From: Pigmentiphaga aceris
GTDB lineage: Bacteria > Pseudomonadota > Gammaproteobacteria > Burkholderiales > Burkholderiaceae_B
Length of the DNA stretch: 64,000 nucleotides
NCBI RefSeq assembly: GCF_008119665.1
Contig: NZ_CP043046.1
Span: forward strand, 3,968,001-4,032,000
Reading direction: 5' to 3'
Shown here: positions 15,623-26,016 of the stretch, piece after piece
Numbering within the stretch: position 1 is the first letter of the stretch
Layout: every line of letters begins with the position of its first letter
Position numbers and translations under genes: made by a program
Notes under the pieces: generated by a model
What the model was told of the DNA's origin: nothing
The model's input: the letters and a program-made list of their open reading frames with translations, nothing else
The model's database searches: none

Positions 15623-17233
15623 ATGACCGACACGACTATGTCCTCACCTGCCCCGGCTGCGGCACCCGCACCAGCCCCAGCCGCCCCCCAGGCCGCCTAC
15701 CCGCCCCTGGTTGGCAGCCAGCGCCTGATCGGCACCATCGCGTTGTCGGCGGCCACCTTCATGAACGTGCTCGACAGCTCGATTGCCAACGTGTCGCTGC
15801 CCGCGATCTCGGGCGACCTGGGCGTTGCGGCCAGCCAGGGCACCTGGGTCATCACCTCGTTTGCGGTGTCCAACGCCATTGCCGTGCCACTCACGGGTTG
15901 GCTCACACAGCGCTTCGGCCAGGTGCGCCTGTTCGTGGCGTCGATCATCCTGTTCATCATCGCGTCCTGGTTATGCGGCCTGGCCCCCAACCTGGAATCG
16001 CTGATCGCCTTCCGTGTGCTGCAAGGCCTGGTCGCCGGGCCGATGATTCCGCTGTCACAAACGCTGATGCTGTCCAGCTACCCCAAAGCCAAGGCCGGGC
16101 TGGCGCTGGCTTTGTGGTCGATGACCACGCTGACGGCACCGGTTGCCGGCCCGCTGCTGGGCGGCTGGATTTCCGACAACTTCAGCTGGCCGTGGATCTT
16201 CTACATCAACATCCCCATCGGCCTGATCGCGGCCTGGGCCACATGGTCGATCTTCAGCAAGCGGGAAACCCCCACGCGCAAGCTGCCCATCGACACCATC
16301 GGCCTGGCCTTGCTGGTGGTCTGGGTATCTGCCTTGCAGATCATGCTGGACAAGGGCAAAGAACTTGACTGGTTTGCCAGCAGTGAAATCGTGTTGCTGG
16401 GTATCGTGGCGCTGGTGTCCTTCGTATTTTTCCTGATCTGGGAACTGACCGAAAAACACCCGATAGTTGACCTGCGCCTGTTCGCAGGACGCAACTTCAC
16501 GTCCGGGGTGCTGGCCATTTCAGTGGCCTACGGTGTGATGTTCGGCAACGTGGTGTTGATGCCGCTGTGGCTGCAAACCCAGATGGGCTACACCGCCACC
16601 TGGGCAGGGGTAGTGACCGCGCCGGTCGGCATATTGGCGATCATCATCAGCCCCTTCGTGGGCAAGGCGCTGGCCACCCGCGACCCGCGTGCGATTGCCT
16701 CGATTGCGTTCATGATCTTCTCGCTGGTCAGTTTCATGCGCTCTGGTTTCAACACCGAAGTCGACCTGCGCACCCTCATGCTGCCGACCGTGATTCAAGG
16801 TGCAGCCATGGCGATGTTCTTTGTGCCGCTGGTGTCGATCACCTTGTCGGGACTGCCGCCGGAAAAGATCCCCAGTGCATCTGGCCTGTCGAACTTCGTG
16901 CGGATCACCGCAGGTGCATTCGGTACATCCATTGCCACCACGCAATGGGAAAACCGCGCTGCCGTGCATCACGCCACGCTGTCCGAAGTCACCAACCCCG
17001 GCAACCCGATCACCGAGCAGGCCTTGGTTGGCATGCGCGCAGCGGGTCAGAGTGTGGAGCAGACCTACGCCATGCTGGAACGCATGGTGACGACGCAGGC
17101 GATGACCATGGGCGCGCTGGATATCTTCCACGCATCGGCCATCGTCTTCCTGGTTTTGATTCCGCTGGTGTGGATTGCCAAGCGTAACCGCAAGGGCGGC
17201 GCTCCGTCGGCCGAGGCGGCCGGGGCACATTGA
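15623..17233 (+). CDS. emrB: EmrB/QacA-type drug:H+ antiporter (DHA2, 14 helices)
   Basis: A 536-residue MFS pump. After an Ala/Pro-rich N-terminus, helix 1 carries AATFMNVLDSSIANVSLPAISGDL, the DHA2 motif D1. Helix 2 has TWVITSFAVSNAIAVPLTGWL, the following loop has QRFGQVR (motif A-like), and helix 5 has the antiporter motif C region (LTAPVAGPLLGGWISDNFSWPW cannot be missed, split here as APVAGPLLGGWI and SWPWIFYINIP). Length and hydropathy fit 14 helices. It should export toxic organic compounds in exchange for protons through EmrA and NodT. ATG 15623 was chosen over an upstream in-frame start because it directly precedes the family N-terminus; no strong Shine-Dalgarno is visible. Confidence 0.94.
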   Translation: MTDTTMSSPAPAAAPAPAPAAPQAAYPPLVGSQRLIGTIALSAATFMNVLDSSIANVSLPAISGDLGVAASQGTWVITSFAVSNAIAVPLTGWLTQRFGQVRLFVASIILFIIASWLCGLAPNLESLIAFRVLQGLVAGPMIPLSQTLMLSSYPKAKAGLALALWSMTTLTAPVAGPLLGGWISDNFSWPWIFYINIPIGLIAAWATWSIFSKRETPTRKLPIDTIGLALLVVWVSALQIMLDKGKELDWFASSEIVLLGIVALVSFVFFLIWELTEKHPIVDLRLFAGRNFTSGVLAISVAYGVMFGNVVLMPLWLQTQMGYTATWAGVVTAPVGILAIIISPFVGKALATRDPRAIASIAFMIFSLVSFMRSGFNTEVDLRTLMLPTVIQGAAMAMFFVPLVSITLSGLPPEKIPSASGLSNFVRITAGAFGTSIATTQWENRAAVHHATLSEVTNPGNPITEQALVGMRAAGQSVEQTYAMLERMVTTQAMTMGALDIFHASAIVFLVLIPLVWIAKRNRKGGAPSAEAAGAH

Positions 17234-17252
17234 ATTCGACCTGACCGTGCGT

Positions 17253-17272
17253 AAGCCGTCCTTCAACGGCTT
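17253..17272. terminator. Hairpin between convergent genes
   Basis: AAGCCGT (17253-17259) pairs with ACGGCTT (17266-17272) between the ends of the plus-strand pump gene and the minus-strand MFS gene. It lacks a T-run on either side, so its strength is uncertain. Confidence 0.4.
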
Positions 17273-17359
17273 CGCGCATACGTTTCGGGACCAAGCGGCT
17301 TGGATTCGCCAAGGTCGACCAGGTATTTGCCGACCTGGCATACAACTACGGCGTGACGC

Positions 17360-18649
17360 TCAATCGTGCGACGCGTCGCCTGAAGACTTATGTTGAACAG
17401 GGCGGCGGCTGAACCACCACGCCACCACCAGGTTGGTGGCAATCGCCACGAACAGCGGTGCCACACCCAGGTGCACGGCCAGTGCCCCGAACACCAGGGG
17501 CAGCATGAAGCCCGACACATACGAGAACATCACGCGCAGCGCAATCGCTTCACCGCTGCGGTGATGCGGCACGACCTCGTGCAGCAAGGCCAGGACATTT
17601 GGCTGGCAACTGCCCAGCGCCATGCCGATCACGAACGACAACGCGCACATCACCGCCGTGTCAGGGGCCAGGGGATACAGGTAGTAGCCGGCGGCACAGG
17701 TCAGCATCGCGCCGTGCACGATGGTCCAGCCGCGCACCCGGCGCACCAGCCATTGCATCGCCACCCGCACCGCAAAGGTGCCGGCCGAGAAGAACGCGAT
17801 GATGGTGCCGATTTCCGCCGGGCTGAGCGCCATGGTGTGGCCCAGCAAGGGCACGGCAAAGGTGTGCATGTCGAAAGCCAGCGACACGGCCACAGACGCC
17901 AGCAGCACCTGGCGCACCGGCGGCTCGCGCAGCAGTCCGATGGAGGACGGGGCGCGATGGGCACGACGCGCCTGTCGCCGGCTTGTCCAGCGGCCAAACC
18001 AGCTGGTGCCCGCGGGCGTCACCAGTGTCACCGGGGCAGGTTTGGCCGGAGCCGGCCGTGGGCTGGCAGCCAATGCGGGTTCCAGTGCAAGCTGCTTGCG
18101 GCGATGCCACAGCAGGCCAAGCGTAGCCAACGGCCCCAGCAGCACAATGGCCTGCGCCACGCGATAGCCGCCGTGTTCGATGCCAAAGCCTGCGATCAGC
18201 GGCGACACCACCATCGAGGTCGATACGCACAGCGACAGCCAGGTGAACAGGCGCGTGCGATGCACGAGATCGCTGGCTGCGCGCCCCATGGTGCTTTGCA
18301 GCGATATCTGGTGGATGTTGTAGCCGGTGCCGACCAGCGCCACCGAAACAAACAGACCGACCACATCCTGGAACACGATCGGCAGGAAACACCCGGCTGC
18401 CGTCATGGCCGCCCCCAGGCGCATCGGCCCGGCCTTGTGATGGCGATCGATCCAGCGCCCCAGGGGCAAGGACGTCAACATCGGGACGAGCGACAAAGTC
18501 GCCAGCAACGCGCCAGCGATGAAGGGAGAGTCACTGAGGGCAAGAACTGACAGCAGCGCAACGAAGCGCGTGCCTGTGTAACCGACGTGATTGAACAGCG
18601 AGAGGATCACCAGCCAGGTAACCGGCGACCGGGAATGCAAGCGATTCAT
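17360..18649 (-). CDS. Major facilitator superfamily transporter
   Basis: A 429-residue, 12-helix MFS protein with two six-helix halves joined by a basic, Pro/Ala-rich loop of about 60 residues (around [11 protein letters not shown] ... [13 protein letters not shown]). The motif A region reads [20 protein letters not shown]; helix 4-5 contains [18 protein letters not shown]; the second half includes [22 protein letters not shown]. The C-terminus is short and soluble. The substrate is unknown. It is divergent from yebC and convergent with the EmrB-like gene, so it is a separate transcription unit. Confidence 0.85.
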   Translation of the reverse strand: MNRLHSRSPVTWLVILSLFNHVGYTGTRFVALLSVLALSDSPFIAGALLATLSLVPMLTSLPLGRWIDRHHKAGPMRLGAAMTAAGCFLPIVFQDVVGLFVSVALVGTGYNIHQISLQSTMGRAASDLVHRTRLFTWLSLCVSTSMVVSPLIAGFGIEHGGYRVAQAIVLLGPLATLGLLWHRRKQLALEPALAASPRPAPAKPAPVTLVTPAGTSWFGRWTSRRQARRAHRAPSSIGLLREPPVRQVLLASVAVSLAFDMHTFAVPLLGHTMALSPAEIGTIIAFFSAGTFAVRVAMQWLVRRVRGWTIVHGAMLTCAAGYYLYPLAPDTAVMCALSFVIGMALGSCQPNVLALLHEVVPHHRSGEAIALRVMFSYVSGFMLPLVFGALAVHLGVAPLFVAIATNLVVAWWFSRRPVQHKSSGDASHD

Positions 18650-18665
18650 TGCGGGGGATCTGAAT

Positions 18666-18701
18666 TAGACCGACAGTTTAGACCCGCAGGCGTCCGGTCT
18701 A
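18666..18701. promoter_or_regulatory. Inverted repeat in the divergent MFS/yebC promoter region
   Basis: TAGACCG (18666-18672) and CGGTCTA (18695-18701) flank 22 bases in the 93-bp space between the two divergent starts. TAAAAT (18703-18708) could be the -10 of yebC, but no good -35 is seen. This is a candidate operator only. Confidence 0.35.
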
Positions 18702-18742
18702 GTAAAATGCTGGGTTCCTTTTACCGAATTCAAGCGAACCCC

Positions 18743-19471
18743 ATGGCCGGACACAGTAAATGGGCCAATATTCAGCACCGCAAAGGCCGTCAGGATGCCA
18801 AGCGCGGCAAGCTGTGGACCAAGATCATTCGTGAAGTTACCGTCGCCGCGCGCGCTGGCGGGGCCGATCCCGACGTCAACCCGCGTCTGCGGCTGGCCTG
18901 GGACAAGGCCACCGACGCCAACATGCCCAAGGACAATATCCAGCGAGCGATCCAGCGCGGCGCCGGCGGCGTCGATGGCGAAAACTACGAAGAGATCCGC
19001 TACGAAGGTTATGGCATTGGCGGCGCGGCCGTGATTGTCGACACGATGACCGACAATCGCACCCGCACTGTGGCTGAAGTGCGACACGCATTTGCGAAAA
19101 ACGGCGGCAATCTCGGCCAGGAAGGCTCGGTGGCCTTCATGTTCCAGCATTGCGGCCAATTCCTGTTTGCGCCCGGCACGCCCGAAGACCGCGTGATGGA
19201 AATCGCGCTGGAAGCCGGTGCCGAAGACGTGCTGACCGATGACGAAGGCCTGATCGAAGTCATTACCGCGCCGAACGACTACGCCGCCGTCAAGAAGGCA
19301 TTTGACGCAGCTGGTCTGAAAGCAGACGTCGATGGCATTGTCATGAAAGCCCTGAACGAAACTGAGCTTGCCGGCGACGACGCCGTGCGCATGCAAAAAT
19401 TGCTGGATGCGCTGGAGTCGCTCGACGACGTCCAGGAAGTCTTCACCACCGTAGTACTGGACGAACAATGA
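18743..19471 (+). CDS. yebC: YebC/PmpR-family regulatory/translation-associated protein
   Basis: A 242-residue protein with the invariant start [20 protein letters not shown], the central [11 protein letters not shown] and [13 protein letters not shown] blocks, and [30 protein letters not shown], all diagnostic. YebC proteins have been described as DNA-binding regulators and, more recently, as factors helping ribosomes through difficult sequences. It opens a conserved betaproteobacterial housekeeping cluster; its stop codon overlaps the start of purD. Confidence 0.96.
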   Translation: MAGHSKWANIQHRKGRQDAKRGKLWTKIIREVTVAARAGGADPDVNPRLRLAWDKATDANMPKDNIQRAIQRGAGGVDGENYEEIRYEGYGIGGAAVIVDTMTDNRTRTVAEVRHAFAKNGGNLGQEGSVAFMFQHCGQFLFAPGTPEDRVMEIALEAGAEDVLTDDEGLIEVITAPNDYAAVKKAFDAAGLKADVDGIVMKALNETELAGDDAVRMQKLLDALESLDDVQEVFTTVVLDEQ

Positions 19472-20745
19472 TGAAAATCCTGGTAATCGGCTCGGGCGGA
19501 CGCGAACACGCTTTGGCGTGGCGCATTTCGCAGTCGCCCCGTGTTCAACAAGTCTTCGTGGCCCCCGGCAACGGTGGAACCGCGCGCTCGGCCGACCTGA
19601 AGAACGTGCCGATCGAGGACCCGGAAGCCCTGGCCGACTTCGTTGTCAAAGAAGGCGTGGGCCTGACCGTCGTCGGCCCCGAGGCACCGTTGGCCGCTGG
19701 TGTGGTCGATATCTTCCGCGCTCGTGGCCTGAAGATTTTCGGCCCGACCAAGGCTGCCGCCCAGCTGGAAAGCTCGAAGGACTTCGCCAAGGCCTTCCTG
19801 ATCCGCCACGGCATCCCCACCGCTGCCTATCAGACCTTCACGGAAACCGAACCGGCACACGCCTACATTGATGCGCAAGGCGCACCGATCGTGATCAAGG
19901 CCGATGGTCTGGCTGCCGGCAAGGGTGTCGTGGTTGCCATGACCCTGGAAGAAGCACACGCCGCCGTTGACGACATGCTGTCGGGCAATCGCCTGGGTGC
20001 CGCTGGTGCCCGCGTGGTGATCGAAGAGTTCATGGAAGGCGAAGAAGCCAGCTTCATCGTGCTGTGCGATGGCCGCAATGTGTTGCCGCTGGCCAGCAGC
20101 CAGGATCACAAGCGCTTGAAGAATGACGACAAGGGCCCGAACACCGGCGGCATGGGTGCGTACTCGCCCGCCCCGGTCGTGACCCCCACCGTGCACGCCC
20201 GCGTGATGCGCGAAATCATCCACCCGACCATCCAGGGCATGGCACGTGACGGCATTCCGTTCACGGGCTTCCTGTATGCCGGCCTGATGATCAGCCCCGA
20301 AGGCAAGGCACGGGTTGTCGAGTTCAACTGTCGCATGGGTGACCCGGAAACCCAGCCGATCATGATGCGTGTGAAAAGCGATCTGGTGCCCGTGTTCGAA
20401 CACGGTGTGGCCGGCACGCTCGACCACGCCGAGATCGAATGGGATCGTCGTACCGCGCTGGGCGTGGTGATGGCTGCGCACAACTATCCCGAGACCCCGC
20501 GCAAGGGTGATGCGATCTCCGGTCTGCCGGCCGATGCCGATGACTGCATGGTGTTCCACGCAGGCACCGTCGAACAAGACGGCAAGGTGTTGACCAACGG
20601 CGGCCGTGTGCTGTGCGTCACCGCCCTGGGCGACTCGGTGCGGATTGCGCAGCAACGCGCGTATGACGTACTGCGTGGCATCAACTTCGACGGCATGCAG
20701 TACCGCGACGATATCGGCTGGCGCGCCTTGTCGCGTCGCACCTGA
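19468..20745 (+). CDS. purD: Phosphoribosylamine-glycine ligase (GAR synthetase)
   Basis: A 425-residue ATP-grasp enzyme of purine synthesis (5-phosphoribosylamine + glycine + ATP to GAR). Conserved segments are [65 protein letters not shown] (ATP-grasp loop), [24 protein letters not shown] and [12 protein letters not shown] (metal and ATP contacts). The start overlaps yebC by four bases (ATGA); a second ATG follows immediately, so translation may begin at 19468 or 19471. Confidence 0.97.
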   Translation: MMKILVIGSGGREHALAWRISQSPRVQQVFVAPGNGGTARSADLKNVPIEDPEALADFVVKEGVGLTVVGPEAPLAAGVVDIFRARGLKIFGPTKAAAQLESSKDFAKAFLIRHGIPTAAYQTFTETEPAHAYIDAQGAPIVIKADGLAAGKGVVVAMTLEEAHAAVDDMLSGNRLGAAGARVVIEEFMEGEEASFIVLCDGRNVLPLASSQDHKRLKNDDKGPNTGGMGAYSPAPVVTPTVHARVMREIIHPTIQGMARDGIPFTGFLYAGLMISPEGKARVVEFNCRMGDPETQPIMMRVKSDLVPVFEHGVAGTLDHAEIEWDRRTALGVVMAAHNYPETPRKGDAISGLPADADDCMVFHAGTVEQDGKVLTNGGRVLCVTALGDSVRIAQQRAYDVLRGINFDGMQYRDDIGWRALSRRT

Positions 20746-20752
20746 GGCCTGA

Positions 20753-21658
20753 ATGCAGATAGACACCCGCCGTACCTACGAATACTTCACCGGCTTGCAG
20801 GCCCGCATCGTTGCGGGACTGGAAACCGTCGAAGGCCAGCCCTTCCGCAACGACACCTGGACCCGACCGGAAGGCGGTGGCGGGATCTCGCGCATGATCG
20901 AGGGCGGCAATTTCTTCGAACGCGGCGGCGTGTTGTTCAGCCACGTGTTCGGCAAGACCTTGCCGCCGTCGGCCAGCGCACACCGGCCGGAACTGGCCGG
21001 ACGTCCATGGGAAGCCATGGGCGTGTCGCTGGTGTTGCACCCGCGCAACCCTTATGTGCCCACCGTGCACATGAACGTTCGTTGTTTTGTCGCCAAAGCC
21101 GTCGTGCCCGGCGACGCCGACGTGTTCTGGTTCGGTGGCGGCATGGACCTGACACCCTACTACCCGTTCGATGAAGATGCGGTGCACTTCCACCGCACCT
21201 GCCGCGACGCCCTGGCCCCCTTTGGCGACGACTTGCACCCCCGCTTCAAGCAGTGGTGCGACGAGTATTTCTACCTGAAGCACCGCAAGGAAGCGCGTGG
21301 CGTCGGTGGCATTTTCTTTGACGACGTAAGCCAGCCTGATTTCGAACAGGCATTCGCCATGACCCGCTCGGTAGGCGACCATTTCCTGGACGCCTACCTG
21401 CCGATCGTCGGCGCGCGACGCGATATCGCCTACGGCGAACGCGAGCGTGATTTCCAGGCATATCGGCGCGGACGCTACGTCGAATTCAATCTGGTATTCG
21501 ACCGCGGCACCCTGTTCGGGCTACAGTCGGGCGGGCGCACGGAATCGATTCTGTTGTCGATGCCGCCCATGGCCGCCTGGCGTTACGACTGGCACCCGGA
21601 AGCGGGTTCGCCTGAAGCGCGTCTGTACGAGGCCATCGTGCCTCGGGAGTGGGTGTGA
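20753..21658 (+). CDS. hemF: Oxygen-dependent coproporphyrinogen III oxidase
   Basis: A 301-residue HemF that converts coproporphyrinogen III to protoporphyrinogen IX in haem synthesis using O2. Diagnostic blocks include [67 protein letters not shown]-type [23 protein letters not shown], and [19 protein letters not shown] ending at PREWV. Full family length. It lies 7 bases after purD and overlaps nadD, so it is inside the housekeeping operon. Presence of the aerobic enzyme fits an aerobic lifestyle. Confidence 0.97.
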   Translation: MQIDTRRTYEYFTGLQARIVAGLETVEGQPFRNDTWTRPEGGGGISRMIEGGNFFERGGVLFSHVFGKTLPPSASAHRPELAGRPWEAMGVSLVLHPRNPYVPTVHMNVRCFVAKAVVPGDADVFWFGGGMDLTPYYPFDEDAVHFHRTCRDALAPFGDDLHPRFKQWCDEYFYLKHRKEARGVGGIFFDDVSQPDFEQAFAMTRSVGDHFLDAYLPIVGARRDIAYGERERDFQAYRRGRYVEFNLVFDRGTLFGLQSGGRTESILLSMPPMAAWRYDWHPEAGSPEARLYEAIVPREWV

Positions 21659-22269
21659 CGGGTCTGCAGGCAACACGCCGAATCGGTTTGTTGGGCGGCA
21701 GTTTCGACCCCGTTCATCTTGCCCATGTCACGCTGGCTGAAACTGCACTGCGACATTTGCAGCTGGATGCCGTACATTTAGTGCCCGCCGCAGAACCGTG
21801 GCAGCGTCCGCCGCTGGGTGCCGCACCCCAGCATCGGGCCGCAATGCTCGAATTGGCCATTGCCGGACACTCCGGGCTGGTGGTCAACCAGATTGAATTG
21901 GCCCGCGGCGGCCCCAGTTATACGATCGATACCGTCGAGGCGCTGAAGCGCCCCGACACATGCTACGTGCTTATTCTTGGGGCCGATCAGGTTGCCAATT
22001 TCTGCACGTGGCACCGGTGGGAAGACGTCATCACGAACGTTGACCTTGCTGTCGCGGCGCGCGCCGGCGACCAGCCGGACGTCCCCGAGGCACTGGCCAC
22101 ATGGCTGGCTCGCCACGGTCGCGCGCTGCAAGACCTGCCCATGCCCGCGATGACGGTGTCGGCATCGACCATCCGTCGCAGACTCGCCCAAGGCGAGCCC
22201 GTCGACGACCTTATCTCTCCTGCGGTGCTGGACTACATCCGTTCGCATCGCCTCTATGGCACTACCTGA
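21649..22269 (+). CDS. nadD: Nicotinate-nucleotide adenylyltransferase
   Basis: A 206-residue nucleotidyltransferase that makes deamido-NAD from nicotinate mononucleotide and ATP. It has the [11 protein letters not shown] motif (the HxxH ATP site), [19 protein letters not shown], and [28 protein letters not shown], the variant of ISSTxIR. It starts with GTG (21649), overlapping hemF by 10 bases; a second in-frame GTG at 21655 is equally possible. The next gene rsfS abuts directly, the common nadD-rsfS-rlmH arrangement. Confidence 0.95.
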   Translation: MGVTGLQATRRIGLLGGSFDPVHLAHVTLAETALRHLQLDAVHLVPAAEPWQRPPLGAAPQHRAAMLELAIAGHSGLVVNQIELARGGPSYTIDTVEALKRPDTCYVLILGADQVANFCTWHRWEDVITNVDLAVAARAGDQPDVPEALATWLARHGRALQDLPMPAMTVSASTIRRRLAQGEPVDDLISPAVLDYIRSHRLYGTT

Positions 22270-22668
22270 ATGGATATCAAGAAACTGCAGCGCGTTGTTG
22301 TCGACGCGCTTGAAGACGTGAAAGGCCAGGACATCCGTGTGTACAGCACGACCCACCTGACCGGCCTGTTCGACCGTGTGGTGATCGCCACCGGTACCTC
22401 GAACCGTCAAACCCGTGCACTGGCCTCTGAAGTGCGTGAACGCGCCAAGAAGGCTGGCGGCGAAGTCATCGCCACCGAAGGCGAAGAGACCGGCGAATGG
22501 GTGCTGGTCGACCTGGGTGACATCGTGGTCCACCTGATGCAACCGGCCATCCGCCAGTACTACAACCTGGAAGAAGTCTGGGGTGGCAAGCCGGTGCGCA
22601 TGAAGCTCAACGCCGAGAGCAAGCCCAGCGGCCCGCACCTTGGCCCGCTGGACCCGATCGACGACTGA
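22270..22668 (+). CDS. rsfS: Ribosomal silencing factor RsfS
   Basis: A 132-residue RsfS/YbeB protein. It binds uL14 on the large subunit and blocks subunit joining when nutrients are scarce. The family core is clear: [81 protein letters not shown]. It is about 25 residues longer than E. coli RsfS, with a polar C-terminal tail. Its ATG follows the nadD stop codon with no gap. Confidence 0.96.
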   Translation: MDIKKLQRVVVDALEDVKGQDIRVYSTTHLTGLFDRVVIATGTSNRQTRALASEVRERAKKAGGEVIATEGEETGEWVLVDLGDIVVHLMQPAIRQYYNLEEVWGGKPVRMKLNAESKPSGPHLGPLDPIDD

Positions 22669-22684
22669 GTTTTCGCCCGTCGTC

Positions 22685-23155
22685 ATGAAACTTGTCATTG
22701 TGGCGGTCGGCACGAAGATGCCCTTCTGGGTGGACGAAGCCTTCGCCGACTACGCCAAGCGCATGCCGCTCGACTGCCCGATCGAGCTGCGCGAAATCAA
22801 GCCCGAGCCGCGTACCACCGGCAAGACTCCCGCGCAGATGATGGCGCTGGAAGCGCGCCGGATCGAAGCGGCGCTGCCGCCCGGTGGGCATTGGCTCGCG
22901 CTCGATGAACGCGGGCGCGACCTGACCACCGTTGCGCTGTCCGAGCAATTGGAACAGTGGCGCGAGAACGGGCGCGACGTGGCCTTGCTGATTGGCGGTC
23001 CTGACGGATTGGACCCCGATCTGAAGGCACGCTGCGCAGGCCTGCTGCGGCTGTCCAGCCTGACCTTGCCGCATGCCATGGTCCGCGTATTGCTGGCAGA
23101 GCAGCTCTATCGAGCCTGGTCGATCCTGAGCAATCACCCCTACCACCGCGTCTGA
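22685..23155 (+). CDS. rlmH: 23S rRNA (pseudouridine1915-N3)-methyltransferase
   Basis: A 156-residue SPOUT methyltransferase. Typical features are [28 protein letters not shown] at the N-terminus, [34 protein letters not shown], the SAM-binding knot [16 protein letters not shown], and the closing [28 protein letters not shown]. It lies 16 bases after rsfS. The family normally ends exactly at this motif, so the gene is complete. Confidence 0.97.
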   Translation: MKLVIVAVGTKMPFWVDEAFADYAKRMPLDCPIELREIKPEPRTTGKTPAQMMALEARRIEAALPPGGHWLALDERGRDLTTVALSEQLEQWRENGRDVALLIGGPDGLDPDLKARCAGLLRLSSLTLPHAMVRVLLAEQLYRAWSILSNHPYHRV

Positions 23156-23175
23156 CGAGTCAGGCATGATTCAGG

Positions 23176-23195
23176 GGTGACACATGGATGTCACC
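23176..23195 (+). other. Hairpin between rlmH and maf
   Basis: GGTGACA (23176-23182) pairs with TGTCACC (23189-23195) around 6 bases. There is no T-run. It may be a weak terminator or processing site within the 101-base gap. Confidence 0.4.
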
Positions 23196-23256
23196 TCAAA
23201 CGGGGTGACTCCCGCCTTGGGTCTCACTTCCTTGGGCATCCCCCTTCCCTGAATTC

Positions 23257-23862
23257 ATGACCGTCATCTATCTCGCCTCAAGAAGCCCGCGCCGCCGCGA
23301 ACTGCTCACCCAGCTGGGCGTGGCCCACGACGTGTTGCTGTTTGCGCCTGCCGCACCAGGCGTGGACGACGAGCCCCAACTTCCTGGCGAAGCCGCCGCC
23401 GACTATGTGCGTCGCACTGCCCGCGACAAGGCATGGCAAGGCGCGCGTGCGCTCGCTGAACGACAGCTACCGCCGCGCCCGGTGCTGGCTGCAGACACCA
23501 CGGTCATTCTGGCCGGCGAGGTGCTGGGCAAGCCGCGTGATCGCGACGACGCGATCGGCATCTTGCGGCGTCTGTCGGGTGCTACCCACGAAGTCCATAC
23601 CGCGCTTGCCTTGGTGGACGGCGAACAGCTGCACGAAGACGTATCGATCACCGAAGTCGTGTTCGATGTGCTTTCCGATGCGCAGATCGCCGCCTACTGC
23701 GACAGCGGTGAACCTTATGACAAAGCAGGTGCCTATGGCATTCAAGGCGGCGCTGGCCGTTTTGTGTCGCGCATAGCGGGCAGCTTCACCGGCGTAATGG
23801 GATTGCCGCTGTTCGAGACCGCGCGCCTCCTGGCCAAGCTGGACAACCGAAAATCCTCATGA
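23257..23862 (+). CDS. maf: Maf/YhdE-type nucleoside triphosphate pyrophosphatase
   Basis: A 201-residue Maf protein that hydrolyses dTTP/UTP and modified nucleotides, acting as a house-cleaning enzyme. It shows LASRSPRRRELLTQLGV (SxSxRR), VDDEPQLPGEAAADYVRRTARDKA, ADTTVILAGEVLGKPRD (catalytic Asp region), SGATHEVHTALAL and GEPYDKAGAYGIQG. The gene immediately precedes rng, as yhdE does in E. coli, supporting the YhdE subgroup. Its stop codon overlaps the first possible rng start. Confidence 0.95.
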   Translation: MTVIYLASRSPRRRELLTQLGVAHDVLLFAPAAPGVDDEPQLPGEAAADYVRRTARDKAWQGARALAERQLPPRPVLAADTTVILAGEVLGKPRDRDDAIGILRRLSGATHEVHTALALVDGEQLHEDVSITEVVFDVLSDAQIAAYCDSGEPYDKAGAYGIQGGAGRFVSRIAGSFTGVMGLPLFETARLLAKLDNRKSS

Positions 23863-25337
23863 TGCGTGCCGCCATGACTGAAGACATTCTGATCAATATC
23901 ACCCCCTACGAGACCCGGGTGGCTGTGGTGCTGCAAGGCGCAGTGCAGGAACTGCACATCGAGCGCAGCGCCCAGAAAGGGTTTGTTGGCAACGTGTATC
24001 TGGGCAAGGTGGTTCGTGTGCTGCCCGGCATGCAAAGCGCGTTCATCGACATTGGCCTGGAACGTGCCGCGTTCCTGCACATTGCCGACATCCGCGAGAA
24101 CCGCCAGGAACGCAGCACCAACCACGCAATCACGCCGATTGAAAAGCTGCTGTTCGAAGGGCAGACATTGATGGTGCAAGTCATCAAGGACCCGATCGGC
24201 ACCAAGGGTGCGCGCCTGTCCACGCAGATCAGCGTGGCCGGCCGCATGCTGGTGTACTTGCCGCATGACCCGCACATCGGGATTTCGCAGCGCATCGAAT
24301 CGGAAGCCGAACGCACGCAGTTGCGCGAACGCTTGCAGAAGATGATGCCGGAGGACGAGAAAGGCGGCTTCATCGTCCGTACCCAGGCCGAAGAAGCCAC
24401 CGACGACGAGCTTGCTGCCGACGTGGCCTACCTGCGCAAGCTGTGGGCAAGCATGCAGAAGCAGGCACGCGTGAAAGGGGCACCGCACCCGCTGCACACC
24501 GACATCACCTTGGCGCAGCGCGTATTGCGCGACTTGGTCAGCGCCGAGACCACGTCGATTCACGTGGATTCGCGCGAGAACTTCGCCATGTTGACGGCCT
24601 GGGCGCGTGAATACACGCCGTCGGTTACCGAACGCCTGGTGCATTACACCGGTGAACGCCCGCTGTTCGAGTTGTACAACGTCGATGAAGAGATCAGCCG
24701 CGCACTGTCGCGCCGGGTGGAGCTGAAATCCGGCGGCTACATCATCGTGGACCAGACCGAAGCGCTGACCACGATCGATGTGAATACGGGCGGGTTCGTT
24801 GGCGGCCGCAATTTCGACGACACCATTTTCAAGACCAATCTGGAAGCCGGGCAAGCCATTGCGCGTCAACTGCGCCTGCGCAATCTGGGCGGCATTGTCA
24901 TTCTCGATTTCATCGACATGGACAATGTCGAGCACCGCGATGCGGTATTGGCAGAATTGCGCCGGGCACTGACCCGCGACCGCACCCGCATGACGGTCAA
25001 CGGGTTCACCCAGCTTGGCCTGGTGGAGATGACACGCAAGCGCACTCGCGAGTCCTTGTCGCACTTGCTGTGTGAGTCCTGCCCCACCTGCCAGGGCCGG
25101 GGCAATATCCGCACGGCACGCACCGTCTGCTACGAGATTTTGCGGGAAGTGCTGCGCGAAGCCCGCCAGTTCAACCCGAAGGAATTCCGCGTGCTGGCGT
25201 CGCAGTCGGTGGTGGATCTGTTCCTGGAAGAAGAAAGCCAGAACCTGGCAATGCTGGGGGACTTCATCGGCAAACCGGTGACCCTGCAAGTCGAGACGAT
25301 CTATTCGCAGGAACAGTACGACATCGTGCTGATGTAG
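23859..25337 (+). CDS. rng: Ribonuclease G
   Basis: A 492-residue endoribonuclease of the RNase E/G family that matures 16S rRNA 5' ends and degrades mRNAs. It has the S1-domain N-terminus (MTEDILINITPYETRVAVV ... GFVGNVYLGKVVRVLPGMQSAFIDIGLERAAFLH), the catalytic DNase I-like core with TTIDVNTGGFVGG and LGGIVILDFIDMDN, and the zinc-link CESCPTCQGRG. It lacks the long RNase E scaffold, so RNase G is the correct call. ATG 23859 overlaps maf; ATG 23874 gives the more usual N-terminus, and either may be used. Confidence 0.95.
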   Translation: MMRAAMTEDILINITPYETRVAVVLQGAVQELHIERSAQKGFVGNVYLGKVVRVLPGMQSAFIDIGLERAAFLHIADIRENRQERSTNHAITPIEKLLFEGQTLMVQVIKDPIGTKGARLSTQISVAGRMLVYLPHDPHIGISQRIESEAERTQLRERLQKMMPEDEKGGFIVRTQAEEATDDELAADVAYLRKLWASMQKQARVKGAPHPLHTDITLAQRVLRDLVSAETTSIHVDSRENFAMLTAWAREYTPSVTERLVHYTGERPLFELYNVDEEISRALSRRVELKSGGYIIVDQTEALTTIDVNTGGFVGGRNFDDTIFKTNLEAGQAIARQLRLRNLGGIVILDFIDMDNVEHRDAVLAELRRALTRDRTRMTVNGFTQLGLVEMTRKRTRESLSHLLCESCPTCQGRGNIRTARTVCYEILREVLREARQFNPKEFRVLASQSVVDLFLEEESQNLAMLGDFIGKPVTLQVETIYSQEQYDIVLM

Positions 25338-25344
25338 TACGGGA

Positions 25345-25367
25345 AAGGGGCGGCATGGCAGCCCCTT
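25345..25367 (+). terminator. Hairpin terminator after rng
   Basis: AAGGGGC (25345-25351) pairs with GCCCCTT (25361-25367) just after the rng stop codon. There is no long T-run. It marks the end of the housekeeping cluster, facing the convergent minus-strand gene. Confidence 0.55.
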
Positions 25368-25407
25368 CGGCAATCAACGCGCTAATCATGAAGCGCACCC
25401 GACGCGA

Positions 25408-25968
25408 TTACATCCCGTGGTCTGACTTACCCAAAGCACGGGCCATATTCAGCCGATCCTGAAAGCCCGACACCCTGCTTTTGGCAAAGGCTTTGATTTC
25501 CGGGTCGTCCGCTTTTGCACTGGTGTTCTGGAAGCTCAACAGATTGTTCTGTTGGGAAATCACACCGATCTGCTGGACATACATCTTGTCCGCCTCCTCA
25601 CCCTCCAAGGCACCCAGCGCTTTCAACTGCGTGCGTTGCAACACGCTGGGTTCCGTGACCGGCGTACTACCCTTGAGCGTTGCCAGGGCGCCGATCTCGT
25701 CATTCAACGCGCCCTGATCCTTGATCATCCGCTCTGCGAACGTCTTGATCTTGGGATTCGCGGTCTTGGTCAGAATCAGCTTGCTGGCTTCGACAGCCGC
25801 CAAGCCGGAGGCCAGGCTTTCATCCAGAAAATTCTTGTCGGACGTGCCAAGCTGCTTGCCAGCAGGTGCCGAGGCAACCGTCTTGCCTGCAGGCGCTTGT
25901 GCCGATACGGGCGCAGACAACACACCCAGACAGATCAGGCCGGCGGCGGCCAAAGTGCGATAGCGCAT
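25408..25968 (-). CDS. Secreted DUF4142-family protein
   Basis: A 186-residue exported protein. It begins MRYRTLAAAGLICLGVLSAPVSAQA, a signal peptide cleaved near VSAQA. The mature part is helical with the DUF4142 pattern: NFLDESLASGLAAVEASKLILTKTANPKIKTFAERMIKDQGALNDEI, and later QIGVISQQNNLLSFQN. DUF4142 proteins have a ferritin-like helical fold; no metal-site function is established. AGGAG lies at proper distance before the ATG. A 70-residue gene lies upstream in the same direction, so the two may be co-transcribed. Confidence 0.88.
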   Translation of the reverse strand: MRYRTLAAAGLICLGVLSAPVSAQAPAGKTVASAPAGKQLGTSDKNFLDESLASGLAAVEASKLILTKTANPKIKTFAERMIKDQGALNDEIGALATLKGSTPVTEPSVLQRTQLKALGALEGEEADKMYVQQIGVISQQNNLLSFQNTSAKADDPEIKAFAKSRVSGFQDRLNMARALGKSDHGM

Positions 25969-26016
25969 GGACGCTCCTGAGGAAACGGATCAGCGGAAGC
26001 AGAAAACCGCAAAGGC

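Noticed and set aside
17243..17412. Short open frame ending ...[32 protein letters not shown] between and overlapping the convergent transporter genes
   Set aside because: It looks protein-like but has no start with an RBS, overlaps the MFS C-terminus on the other strand and matches no family I know; evidence is too weak to call a gene or pseudogene.
23742..25373. 543-residue open frame on the minus strand over rng
   Set aside because: Mirror reading of the RNase G gene with no motifs of its own.
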